NCBI GenBank assembly: GCA_963855995.1
Contig: OY979729.1
Coordinates: 8,822,115-8,886,114 of the forward strand
Origin: Muricea muricata
Lineage: Eukaryota; Cnidaria; Anthozoa; Malacalcyonacea; Plexauridae
DNA length: 64,000 bases
Direction: 5' to 3'
The position numbers were made by a program, and so were the translations under genes. This document shows positions 33,861 to 46,090 of the stretch, in pieces. Each line of letters starts with the position of its first letter. Position 1 is the stretch's first letter. Below the pieces are notes generated by a model that was not told the DNA's origin, did no database searches, and saw only the letters and a program-made list of their open reading frames with translations.

Positions 33861-34998
33861 ATCAATTTTTAAATTTAATTTTTAAGTCAATTTGCATGGG
33901 TATCATAGGAAATGCGGCAGAGATAAATTATAAGTTTTGAAGGCCGTGCACGAAAGATGGGTGAAACAAAATTCAGGGGCATAGATTTGTCATGAGAATG
34001 TTCGAATATTCTAATAATATTCATGTATTATTATAAAAGAGTTCTTCAAGTCTTCAATTACATACACTATTTATACATATGACTTATGGTTTTCATTTTT
34101 CATAAACAAAGCACTTTAAAATTCGCAGAGACTATCTCGCATTTATATATATGCATTACGCTTTGTAGTAATTTAATTTTTTAATCCTCGTCAATTTGCT
34201 TGGGCATCAGCAGTATAGATTATTGGTTTCGTTAACTTTTAAAGGATGTGTATGAAGGATAGACGAAACAAAATTCGGGGCTTACTACTTTGTTGGATTC
34301 CTCGGCAATATCAACTCTAAGTTCTCTAGGTTGAACTTTGATTTGTCATGAGAATGTTCGAATATTCTAATAATATTCAGGTATTATTATAAAGGAGTTC
34401 TTCAATTACATGCACTGTATTTACACGTGATTTGTGGTTTGTATTGCTTTCTTGGATTCCTCGGAACGGATTTCAACAGCAATTTCTTTAGGTTAAACTT
34501 AGCTTTCGCAGGTGCAAAACTCCTACTATAGAGCTCATCAAGCAGCACCGCCCACTGATATCCGCAGATGAATTTCAATCTAGGACATGCGCAGTGAGGA
34601 TTGGGCACTCAATGGCACATCAGTATTTTGAGATGTTGTGGTTGCAAAATTGAGGCCAAGTAAAACTTGAAAGAGAGTTGGCAGTCGCGCTATCTTGGTT
34701 AGCCGCTGTTTTTGATGCTTTTCCAACACAATCATATATTTTGTCGAAGTGAAAACATAGTCAAAACAATAATTCTTCTTTATCTTTTCTGTGTGAAGCT
34801 TATAAAGTCCCCTTTGTTACAGTTGGTAAATGCTAACCTATTCTCTTTGCACGAGCGTTGACGAGCGGGGTTTACATCAGAAATGTGATGAAATACGCTG
34901 GCAGAGACCGACCTAATTCTAGACTTGTGGTTTTTTAAGCTTATGGTTTCCCTTTAGACGTGAATGTCCTGAATATATCAAAGTGACCGATGTGATAT

Positions 34999-35000
<2 letters not shown>

Positions 35001-35083
<83 letters not shown>
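35001..35083. repeat. (TA)n microsatellite, 83 bp
   Basis: Uninterrupted alternating TA. Confidence 0.98.
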
Positions 35084-35086
<3 letters not shown>

Positions 35087-35812
35087 TCGATCTGCACTCA
35101 ACATGACTATAATTTGAATACAACCCACAAAAGAAAAGACAGATCCAGACTATATCACATCGTCGAGAATGACTTTGCTATGATAGTTACAACCAAATGG
35201 AAACTGGGCTTTATCATCAAGGCAGAATTACATTCCAAGTTGCAGCAATGCATTTCACTTACAGCTAACACGTAATGTTTGCGGTATTTTCTGACTTGTT
35301 TTCATCATTGACTGATGTTTCCAGCGATGCTTTTGGTCCACTTTAAATTACTATATAAGATAGTCTCGAAATGCGACATATGCACATCAGCGGTAGATAA
35401 TAAAAAACTTAAAAAGAGTAATTAATTAAGGCAGTTTTTTGCTTTTTAGAAAGAATCTCGCTGCGTTTTTGCTATGAAAATATTTTATCACGGGTAAATG
35501 TTGCGAGGGAATGCTTTGTGTAATATTTCAAACACGAAAAGCAGCGTTATATATGGCATAAAATGCGAACTAGGAGTACATATGAATGACTTCAAAGGCA
35601 CCGCCTGAATTACTATCTAACATGCATATATTATTTCGGGCCCGCAGTAATTGGCTATTCGCTGTTGCGGAAACCCAGCCGTCGTTATGTACTGTATTTT
35701 ATCATGTAAGTCCTGTTCTTGTCTTTTTATGTAATGTAATGTGTTATCGGCAAAGTTTATAAATAAAAATAAAAATAAAAAAAAAAATAAAATATGGAGA
35801 TAATCTAATCCT

Positions 35813-35985
35813 CGCGCCTTTTCTTCGCGCCTTGCGCCTTTTCTCGCGCCTTTTTTTCGCGTCTTATTTTTCGGTCATGGCTTTATAGGATTCCCTAAAG
35901 GTCGAAATGTCGAGAGAGCACTGGGACAGAGTTGCCCCTGTGTTTTGTGTATTTCTCACTCACTGGGAGCGTACCATTAATTTGA
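35813..35985. repeat. CGCGCCTTTTCTT repeat plus half of the 25167 element
   Basis: Four or five CGCGCCTTTT units (35813-35868) are followed by GGTCATGGCTTTATAGGAT and TCGAGAGAGCACTGGG, as at 25125-25210. An A-rich (AAATA)n tail precedes at 35760-35790, as in a retroposed element. Confidence 0.55.
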
Positions 35986-36229
35986 TGTGTTAAATTTTTA
36001 ATGTATGTATATTAAACAATTATTGAATTCGGTTCTCGTAGGTAATGAAGAATTATTAAGTCCTCGGTTTGTGTTATCCACCGAAACTGAATTAAAAATT
36101 TACTTAATACACATCAAAGTAATGGATACGATGTTCTTTTATATGTTCAAATATGTACTTATCTTTGGAAATGGTTGCGTACAAATACACTTGATTTATA
36201 TGGTCAATTATGCGGTTCCAAAAAATATT

Positions 36230-36720
36230 TAGCACAAAATTTGGCTGTCTAACAATCTGTGCACGTACCATCAATGTGCCACGTGAAATTTGGCCCAAGG
36301 GCAAGGGAAACATAATTTCTTCTTGTCAACCGCATGGCTCTTCTCGCTTTTATTACTCCACGCCATCAGGCTCGATTTCTTTCATGATTGTGGATACTAT
36401 TCGTCTTGAGACATTCAGGTAATGTCCCAATCTTAGAGCATGCGAGATATAACGATACCCAGCCAGGCTACCTGCTGTTTGCATCTCCTGCTCAATACAC
36501 TGTCGAACAGTTTGTTTCTTTTAAGTTTTCTTACTTGAACATCTACTCTTTGGTGCTTTTTAAGCAAACCTATAATTGCACTATATTGAAAGCCAAGATA
36601 AAAATAATCTGTTATTACTTCATCAATATTATTTATTGCATCCTCCGCGACTCTACAACCACATACGTGACAAAAATTTGAATCAGGCCTACAAATCACC
36701 CCGCACAAACTACAAAACAT
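36230..36720 (-). pseudogene. Dead integrase-type DNA transposon gene
   Basis: Minus-strand blocks appear in order but in different frames. First, an N-terminal zinc ribbon (MFCSLCG ... NFCHVCGCR). Second, a helical block YFYLGFQYSAIIGLLKKH with LKR. Third, AGYRYISHALRLGHYLNVSR then STIMKEIEPDGVE. Last, ARRAMRLTRRNYVS and LGPNFTWHIDG. This order is that of a family of eukaryotic DNA transposon proteins with a zinc ribbon, an HTH-like segment and an rve-type integrase core, where WH-D-G carries the first catalytic Asp. At least two frame changes and a stop separate the blocks, and the rest of the core is not recognisable below 36230. It is therefore inactive. I cannot give a Repbase family. 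Confidence 0.65.
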
Positions 36721-36842
36721 CTCCTGTCTTTGTTGTTAAATGCCAAATTTAAAAAATAGAAAAATGGCGGTAATATAATCTTTGCCATTGAACTATACAT
36801 GCAACTGGAACGCTACTATGCGTGCGCATAATTCTGGCTTTT

Positions 36843-37250
36843 AATGGACCGATTGCATTGTGGGCAAAATTTTGAAAAAAGTTGAAATAGGAAAATTTAT
36901 TACCACAGCATTGAAGAGCATCCTAAAATTAGTAAAATTGCAAAGTTTGGTTGCAAAACGTTGTAAAATGTGGAAAATGTAAGTCTGTGAAGATTGGAAA
37001 TTTTGTATATTTTTGTATTACACACGGAAAATTGATATCAACATCGAGAAAACGGTATCAATTTTCCGTGCGTAATACAAAAGTATACAAAATTCGCATA
37101 CTTTGCAGGGCTATATTTTCCTCATTTTACAACATTTCGCGACCAAACTTTGCAATTTTACTAATTTTAGGATGCTCTTCAATGCTGTGGTAATGAATTT
37201 TTCCACTTCAACTTTTTTCAAAATTCTGTACATAATTCAATCGGTCCATT
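36843..37250. mobile_element. Complete AATGGACCGA foldback, 408 bp
   Basis: AATGGACCGATTGCATTGTG at the left and AATTCAATCGGTCCATT at the right pair, and arms of nearly 200 bases remain complementary up to a central GAGAAAACGGTATCAATTTT. Noncoding; partial copies at 2025 and 29779. Confidence 0.8.
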
Positions 37251-37547
37251 TGCAGCAACTTTAATTTGCAGCAACTTTAATTTGCACCAACTTTATTTTG
37301 CAGCAATTTTATTTTTAATTTGCCGCAAGTTGTTTCTTTTAATTTGCAGCAACTTTGTTTTGCAGCAACTTTATTTTTAATTTGCAGCAACTTCAATTTG
37401 CAGCAATTTTACTTTTAATTTGCAGCAACTTTAATATAACTGCTGCAATTTTAATATAATTGCAGCAAGTTTAATGTATTTGCAGAAATTTGTAATACAT
37501 TTGAACAAATTTTAATATATTTGCAGCAACATTTTTATTTGCAGCAT
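37249..37547. repeat. TTTGCAGCAACTTTAA minisatellite
   Basis: About fifteen degenerate units of 16-20 bases built on TTTGCAGCAACTTT begin exactly where the preceding foldback ends. Confidence 0.85.
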
Positions 37548-38018
37548 GTCCCTTGTGTGTGGGCCACCGTAAGAAAAGGATAAGCTACTTGAAACCTATA
37601 GGAACGTTATTAATAATGACTGTACTTGTGTTTGCTTTGTAGACAATCAGCTATATTAAATAGTGAATGTTATGACACTCACATTAAACATTTTCCCCCC
37701 AAAACTCAATTTTTAGAAGTGTCCATTTTAGCATTAAAAACACTCATTATCTAACAAGAACTACCTATTTTGGAAAATGGGAGGTCTTGGGATGATTCTT
37801 GTTCGGAAGGGAAGAGTAGAGAACTGAAAATCAACATTCGCCGGGCATGAACGCAAATTACTGCCGTGATAGGAGCTAATTAATAGCAATATCGCCATGT
37901 TTTTAATGTTTACTCCCGGTTTTAATCTAAATGTAATTAAATGGTAACACAATGTACACAAAATAATCCTGCGTTGACAGACCAGCTCGAAAACCTACAA
38001 TAATTTCTCACATCGCTG

Positions 38019-38315
38019 CAGGGACGTAGCCAGAACTTTCAAAGGGGGGGGGGGCCTGCAGATACTAATAATTATATGATAGGTTTGACGCGCCTATCGC
38101 GTTAAATACTAGGGAGGTTTAGCAAAGAGACGTGACGTCAATGGCAATGCGACGTAAAATGTCGTGATTGCCCAACGCCAGATTTGCTCACGGCATTTCC
38201 ACATCGTTTTTACCTCGCTTTGGCGTTGTCAAAGGCGTTGTGTCGTCTTTGCTAAACCTCTCTATTAACGAAAGGGGGGGGGGGGGGGAGCCGCGGCCCC
38301 CTGGCTACGTCCCTG
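38019..38315. mobile_element. hAT-type MITE, TIR CAGGGACGTAGCCAG
   Basis: 297 bp. Ends CAGGGACGTAGCCAG and CTGGCTACGTCCCTG, flanked by CATCGCTG (38011-38018) and TATCGCTG (38316-38323), a 7-of-8 target duplication. It carries G runs near both ends and a second element inside. Confidence 0.8.
38112..38262. mobile_element. TA-target foldback nested in the 38019 MITE
   Basis: TA|GGGAGGTTTAGCAAAGAGAC ... TTTGCTAAACCTCTC|TA, 151 bp. It is the same family as 27575-27723 by ends, size and GACGT-rich interior. Confidence 0.8.
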
Positions 38316-38323
38316 TATCGCTG

Positions 38324-41300
38324 TGTCACGTTTGCTTGCCAAACAGAATATTTGCATTCAATTTCAGTTCTGGTAGTTTCGGACACGCTTTAACGCTTAC
38401 ACTTATTTCCGCATTTAGGCATTTAGAACATGTGGGGTCGTTATTAAATTACGAACAATATTTCAATATCTTCATGACAACTGTCAATTCCTTGAATGAC
38501 TCCCGGAGATATCATCGAATGATTTACCCGAGACGCAAATTGGCCGCTGCAGCAAACAATTTCGTAGGACGTGAAAATTTGTAAGAGGAACAGGTCTCTT
38601 TCAGGTAATTTGCCGTTCGAGTTTATTTTTACAATAGTCAATAAGTATATTAAAAATAGGCGACGAGACTCTTGTTTACGTCTTGTTATCGGTGAGTATG
38701 TTCAATAGCCTGTGGTAGTCCGAGTGATCTAAATATGTTATTTTAATAGACTGCTGTGAGGGAGTACCAATGATAACTTTAGCATTATTCACCGAAACAT
38801 GGGTTCGGTCGCGTTTATGTAGTGGACATTTAAAATACAGCGAAATATATCCAATTTTTGCCAGAACGTGCAAATACTCTAATTAGAAGGTTTAATGGAG
38901 CGTGTTCAGATTACAAATTTCATACAGCACGCTAAAAAGGTCGATACATACAAGTAGGCAGTTGCATGTATAATCTATCGTATTGTTTTGTGTAGTTAGA
39001 AAATGAAGTTGATTTATGAAACATTAAATATTTACTATAATATATTCGTGTTCAATAATACAGGCTTGAAATTTAGCATATCTCGGATAAATTCTGAACA
39101 AATGCTACATTGACGAAACCCTCAGTAGCCAAATTATGCGCGCTTTTATTCCAGTGCAAATCATAAATTCATCTTTTCATACATATACGTAATCTGTTTT
39201 GGGTAAAACGAACGAACTATAAGGGCACCCTTCACATAATATGCCCAATGTTTTTTGTATTATGTAGCTATAGCTGCGTTTCCCCCTCGTCAAATGAATG
39301 CTTGCAATGTCCGTTTAATTTCGAAATCTGATAGAAAAAAATTTGTCTAAATTTGCATTCGTGATGTACTAACATAGCCTGTATTAATACTGCTGCCTTT
39401 TAACGTTTGCTTATTTGGGTATATATTCTTTCAACACAAAAAATCTTGGCCTATGATATATGAATTCAAAGCTTGTAAAGTCAAAGTTCTGCTAAACTTC
39501 AACTATTTGGACAATGAGACTCTACAGCTAGCACAAACTTCCTACTTAGCTTTATTTAAAAATTTTGTACGTCGATTAAATGTAGTGAGAAACACCGCGA
39601 ACGAAGGAGAGCGCAGTAGAGCTACTTGAAATTGTCAAATCGAGAGAGACTTATAGCCTTAGATCTTATTTCGTTATGCACTTATTCTATACGATGCTTT
39701 TAGTTTAGTGATCGCCGACTGCAAAAACAAATTTATCCAAATTAGTAATTCGCCCTCATTGCAGTTTAGCCAATGGCGATGTGAAAATGCCGTTGTTGAT
39801 ATGGAACTATATACGAACGGATAAAGACACTCAATTGTCAGAGAGATTAAATATGGGTTGACATGTTTTATGTACATATTTGTCAGATGCAATGACAATA
39901 TAATATCCGGACAAAAAGCATTGTAATATACATACATATGCATGCATTCATACAGAGACTGAAGATTTGTGGCAGATAAAAACATATGATAAGCTGTCAA
40001 CAGATGATGAAATAAAGCCTCTAGTCTAGATAAAAGTTTTATCTGGAGTCGAATGTTTCCGAAAAAAACCCATTGAGAAGAGATATGAATATATCAGTCT
40101 AAGCCTGGTTGTGATGCTATCGCGTTTTTTCATTTTAAAATATTGAGTCGAGTAGAAACTTGTATCCCAAGTATACATTTTTACTTTTAGACTTTATTAT
40201 TCGAGAGGGATTGTACCTTTTGCGTGTTTCTTTTACGATTAGCGGTTGTTATTTTACCTGAAAAACTCGGAAAACAACGTTAATTGCACATGCAGCTGTT
40301 TGGCGTGTTATTTTACGAGAATCATTAAACTTACTTAGCACGATACTTGAAGGAGAAATTTTATCTAGGTTATGATAAGCCGCGTAAATATTTCAAATTT
40401 GGATAAAATTTTTGATGGCTAATATTTACAAGTGATGATGTAGGTTAAGGTGACAAAATAGACAAGAACGTCACGGCTTAACCTTATTAAAGGCTTCCAC
40501 AATTGTGCTATTGATGACAGGTCTGACGAATACTGATTTTGCTGGTAGATTAAGCATCCAGCCAGTTTTGTATTTTTTGTAGAAAAACTACTGAGTCTGA
40601 GTATACAGTATCTTGATAAAATACAGAACAGTACTCAGTAGTTAATATCTTCGAAATAACTTTTACACTTGCCAGTATGAGTAGTGCAAGACCCACTAGG
40701 ATGTAATGTCTTTTACTAGTTTATGTTACCTACAAAAACAGTAAACCTATTACTAGTATTAGTGTTGTTTATTTCAATTACCGTTTCCACGGAATGATCC
40801 AGCCGAATTGTCGAATAAACAATCTGAATATGTTTACTATTTGGAGAGTAACTATATTTAGTATCGTACTTGTTAAAGACGGTTAATAAACATCACAAGG
40901 AAACAATTTACCCGCAAAATTTTGTATAAACACGTAAGCCAAAAAACGTGCTTGTGAGTTGTGTGGTGCGGCATGTTGCGGATCGTGTTCAAATAAATTA
41001 TCATTGAATATTGCACTTATCAGCTCGCAATTTGAGACTAAAAATACCCGAATAGCAATGCCATTGGTTATTAGAATGATTCTATGAAAATTACGAACAA
41101 ATAAGGTTGCTATTAGGGTACGGTAATCACTGGATAGTATACTTCGAAGTAAGGTTTATAGCCAAAAGGTGCTTTGAATTTTTGTTTAATGTCGTAGGGT
41201 CGGTGTTGTTTATTGTGCAAATGAAAATCAACACATTTTCGAATGTTACCAAACCGGGGTTGTCGAATAGTTTTTCGTTGCGATATTGATTGTGTTCGAT

Positions 41301-43802
41301 CAATATCGCAACCTAATTCGGTTGAACCTTCCTAATTCGTAATATTATGAATTGTGTTTCAATTCATTGATAGTGTCACTTGACCTTTAAATTTCATTGT
41401 CTTTCAACAAAAAGAATCATATGGGCGAATGGTTAAAATTATACTATCTTAACCTTGTTGTTATTGTTTAATCGTATACAACGCTTTCTATTTTTGTCTT
41501 TTGGGATTTTCTTGATATGCCTTTGTTTATATCTCGTAAAACATTGTATCACATAAATGGTGACATGAAAATTGATAGAATATCTGCTTATTTTTTATTG
41601 TAGTAGCCGTCCGGTTGTATACATTTAATGTTGTGTATTCCTATTCAATATGAAATATTTTTTTTTCTTTAAGTGCTGCTTGACACTGCAGCGAGTTGAC
41701 ACTCTCAATTTCCGATTTCCCAGAGCAAGGCATCTACAATTTCCGAAACACTTACACTTCAAATGTATGACATAGTTAGAACCAAAAAATTTGTCTGGAA
41801 CAAATTGAAACAAAGTCTTTTTCACGCCACACCCTTAAGATACAAGAATATTAATGTAAAATAAACGAGGTTCCCGTTTATTTGACGAGTTCTGGTAACC
41901 ACTCGAATATTCGAAGGTGTTTGCGGCTTTTTCATTTTCACATTTCAAGTATTTCCTGGTGGTGATACAACGTGCGGGTGGGCCACTCTGTCTCTGTTTA
42001 TGATTTTGAAATGGCGTTTTAAAAAAGGCGAAATTATAATTTGCTAAAAAGACTGTACGTTACTATGATGAAATTCGGTTGAAAATAGATTGATACGACG
42101 TCGTAAAGACCACGGCCAGCCGCAAATTCAGAAAGTATAAAAAGAATTAAATTCCCAAGAGTAGAAAACATCTTGCAATTCAAAATGTGAATAAGGCAAG
42201 ACAATTTAATTCAATGTCATCATCAGACAGAATCATGCTCCTGACGTCGTGTTACAAGCATTGGTTCAACGTCAGCAAAGGGGTTCAGATTACACTTCCG
42301 CCAACACTACCATACCTAAATCTATCTTTTAGCCAATCAGGGGCCGGTTGTATAAAACTCTTAATCAGGTTTTTAATCACAGTTTTGTAGCAATAATAGC
42401 GATTAAGTACTGAATACGTTGTTCAGACATCGATATATAGTGACATCCATTGATGGTTGATTTCATGACGTCGATTTCACTCGTAATGTTGCTTCGCCGT
42501 CAAAATATGGTTGATCAAACGTTGTTTCGACATTAGAATACTGACACTGATTCAATTTGCATTTACAATCTTTTTCACGTTGATTGAACGACTTGAGGAG
42601 TTCGTTCAACTTCTCAGTGCTTTTTGCAAGTTGTTGTAATAAGCAGAGGCTGTCAACAGCTAGTGACAAGCTTATTAGGACTATCGTCATCAGCTTTGTT
42701 ACAAGGTCTAGATGATGAAAGCGAAATATTGACTCATGGATTGTACTTCGTCGGAAAGCCAGTTGGGACGCGTGTAGGTGTATTCTTAACTGCGTAGTCG
42801 TACTCAATACGTCAGACTAGGCATTAATACGTCCCTTGAGCAACGGGAAAGCATGAAAGCGTGAGACTGAAGTGTTATGGAGATCCATCTTATAACAGAC
42901 ACCACAAAACTGTTTCAGTCAAATCAAATAAACTTAGAACTCACTTCTTCCTAATAGCTTCGAAATTCGCAGTCTCATGGAAACACTACTTAAATTTATA
43001 TTTGCAAAGCTTTCGATATACTGTACATATTATTATGTTCAGATGTTCAAAGTTGAGGGGGGGGAGGCGGGTATTTTGCTTAAAATCCACCCCAAAAATC
43101 AAGGAAATCCGAAAAGTAAAAACTTGGTCCGGAAAGTGTAGTGACATTTCGAGGTCAAAAAAGTCAGGAAATTTCGAAATAACCACAATATTCAAAATAA
43201 CCGCAATATTAATGATAAGTCCCGAATATTCACCAAAATCTCCTTTCAAATTCGCTAGTCATTCCAGGAATTTTGCGTAATCATCCCGCAAAGTTTGTTT
43301 TTTGTTAATTGGTTAGAACGTTACTACCTATGGTGGGCAAAACCGAGTAAAATTTAAGTTAAATTTCAAGCGTGTTTTCAAAGTTGATAATTAACATCAG
43401 CTTGCAACGTCAGTGACTAAGAACTTTATTTAGACAAGATAGCCAAATAAGCCAATAATTACTGTTGGCTAGAATTAAAAAAATATGATTACAACCTTGA
43501 AATTTGGATGGTCATTATATTGACGGATAATGTTGAACCAATGTTTTTAAAACGACATCGGAACAACGTTGACATCGCGTTATCTAAGAATCAATCTATT
43601 TTCAACTATATTTCAACCATGTGACAAACTTCTGTGTCGGTTAGGTACAGAGCCTCAGCATGCAAGTTATTTAGATGATGGGCGTGAATTTTTTTTCAAC
43701 TGATACGATTATTTTTGTTACGATAAGAACTCGACTAGACGCACAAGTTTGAATGATCTAGAAGATTATGTGGCTTGCCCACTCACATGATCACCAGGGA
43801 TT
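38324..43802. other. Gene desert
   Basis: I recognise no gene. A 35-base perfect hairpin (TTGCGATATTGAT stem) lies at 41277-41311, a half-copy of the GTGGAAACACCACG family at 42965-43030 and a GGGGCCGGTTGTATAAAA end at 42340-42358. A minus-strand frame at 42463-42807 has one hydrophobic segment followed by a Leu/Lys-rich stretch, but it lacks an ATG near its beginning; its first ATG gives about 75 residues. Confidence 0.4.
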
Positions 43803-43943
43803 TATATAAGAGGCATTAAGCATTGTCGGTTCCATTATGAAACCAACAAACGCATGCGGAACATCGTTACAGTAGGAAGTTGTTTGAAAAAAAACTACCA
43901 AACATTTGCGAGGAAACGTTCTTTCGAAATCCTATTTTTAAAG
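43803..43943 (+). promoter_or_regulatory. Candidate TATA box and noncoding first exon of the rhodopsin-class GPCR
   Basis: TATATAAG at 43803-43810 is followed about 130 bases later by TTAAAG|GTAAGG, a strong 5' splice site at 43943/43944. The putative exon has only a short upstream ORF (ATG at 43857, closed by TAG). The matching acceptor TTTTTCCAATTTCAG ends at 46086, four bases before the GPCR start codon. Pairing the two is inference. Confidence 0.45.
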
Positions 43944-45757
43944 GTAAGGTGACTGAACCAAGAAGTAATTATAGGAAAGTTTTTAAAGATATTATTGTGC
44001 AGTAAATAATGAGATTATTCATGATTATGAATGCTAAATCAATGACTTTGAGCACGACCGCGAAGCAATAAGACGTGCTTCACATTCTTGCGTATATTTT
44101 ACATGGCATGCATGCTCTTGTTCATACTTTCTTTTGAGTCCTGTATGTAGTTGTATGGCTGTGGATTGTCACGTTCCGTAGATTTTGTGTAGAAGTTGAT
44201 CGTGGTAGGAGGACGTGTGTACTTTGATTTTATATGTATGCATGACGCTCATGTAATTACGTCGTGGAAAGCTTACTTGAATTATTATTTCGCGAGATTG
44301 ATGTCCGCCTGCAGCTGACAACGAGCATTGCTCAACTTAAATCAGTTTTCCGCAATACGAAGACAAACGACAAAGATGACTGTCGCCAGCTGATTGCAGC
44401 AAAATACGCCTTCGACGTTGTAGTTGATGTATTATAGTCGTGCTCAAATTCACTTTTGTTACACTTCATTACAGTATACAGCCAATTCAATTAAGGTTGA
44501 CGTCGACAATGGTCAAATGTGCAATATGCAGTGACTATAAATAATGGGACTGATCACAGTTTCACATGAAAATGTAAAAATATATCATACTAAACTATAT
44601 TTTTAATCCTGTAAGACCACCATTGTGCTGATTTTATTTTTTGAAACTATTTTCTCGACTTATTCTTTGGTCGCTCATATTGCACCTTTCACTGTTGTCG
44701 ATGTTAAACTTAATTGAATTAGCTGTGTTGTTAATTTGTTGTACAAGTCGATGTATAACAAATGGATTGGATCACCACGAAGTTTGTAAATTCTCAAGAT
44801 CATGAATTATGTCGTAATTTTTGACACGCTCGCCCGCTAAAAACACCGTGTTATCATTTTCGATATCTAGTTTGCAGTTTTGAACAGGTGGGATACAGTT
44901 TGAGCAAAATGCCGCAGAGGAAACACGATTCTTAGAAAAACATGGGATCTCATTTGTTACACCCACCAGAAAATCTTTGCTTTCCCATGCAACTCAGTAC
45001 CCACTAACCATAGTGTCTTTATACCGATATTTGGTCTTCGGCTAAAGCGATTTTGAAAGAGAAAATGAACATATATTTGTCACAACCACTGAAACACGAT
45101 CTACTTCCTTAATTAACAATGCTTTTTATTCCAATGATGATATTTCACATTTGACTGTTATGCCTGGTTCTCATATGTCGACGACTTTTATGACGTTTTG
45201 TTGTCCGAAAGCATTGGGCGGGAAAATTTTTGCGAATAAAGTTTTCAGATTTTAGCCAACGGACGGCTGGATATCAGAACCAGGTTCTAGGACTAGATAT
45301 ACTACTACAACTATATTTCAATCTGGCTGCTGGAATAAATGAAAACGATTTGAAACGTAGTTGAGTTTGAATAAGACTGTATTTAAACGCATCTGGTGCA
45401 TAATAAATCAATTTTGTTCAAGCCTTACAGCTGGTGGTGTCCCGAATTCATTTTGATCCAGATTCAAAATAGAATTTGTTTCGGGTAGTGTATGGTGTAA
45501 ATTCTACTTTTCCACAATTATCGTGTAAGCAAAATTAATTGACCAGACTGCACGTTGTTCCAACAAATTGTAAAAAGTTTGCAAATGAAAAGTTGTTACA
45601 AGCCCGGTGGCGTCGTAATGTGAAAAGTGTCAGGGGTCCCTAGAAATGAAAAAATTCGTGGGAAAGCATGCCCCCAAACCCCTCTAGAAAGTCTATAAGT
45701 CTGCAAATGACAAGTTCAACAAGCCAGATTTTAACGGACTTGTTGCAACTGCATGAA

Positions 45758-45993
45758 ATTATCGTCGATGTCAGGTCACTTTTCACCGTAATATTCCGAT
45801 CTTCGTTGCGAAGTTCAAAAGTTCGTTTCAGAATTCACAAGCCGGTTTGTAAACTAAGCATTTGATAGGATTCTTTGAGTTCAGGGGCCAATCACAGCCT
45901 TTGTTTACAAACCGCCTTGCAAGTTCTGAAATAAACTTTGGAACGAAATTCGGAATATTAATACAGTGAAAAGTGACCTGAAATCGACGATAA
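45758..45993. mobile_element. Foldback in the GPCR 5' UTR intron
   Basis: ATTATCGTCGATGTCAGGTC on the left pairs with GACCTGAAATCGACGATAA on the right, and AAGTTCAAAAGTTCGTTTCA also inverts. It lies about 100 bases before the acceptor next to the coding exon. Confidence 0.7.
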
Positions 45994-46090
45994 CAAGTTT
46001 GTTGTTGACAAGTCGCATCATGAATAAGATATTACGAGCTCTCACACTTGGTGTAACGTTTTTGACATTTATTTTTCCAATTTCAGGCTT

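Larger units (their letters stand above)
32460..34460. repeat. Decayed tandem array, three copies of a ~300-400-bp unit
   Basis: GAATGTTCGAATATTCTAAT followed by AAAGAGTTCTT recurs at about 32470, 34000 and 34350. GTAGTAATTTAATTTTT with GTCAATTTGC and GAAACAAAATTC also recurs. The first copy is inflated by two foldback insertions (32551-32790 and about 33295-33860). Confidence 0.6.

Noticed and set aside
34919..35275. Proteins made of alternating Ile-Tyr
   Set aside because: Translation of the (TA)n microsatellite.
36005..36232. Separate 75-residue plus-strand gene
   Set aside because: Lies next to and antisense to the transposon remnant, with no recognisable features.
38168..38584. 138-residue plus-strand frame
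   Set aside because: Its first part is the two nested MITEs, and the rest shows no domain.
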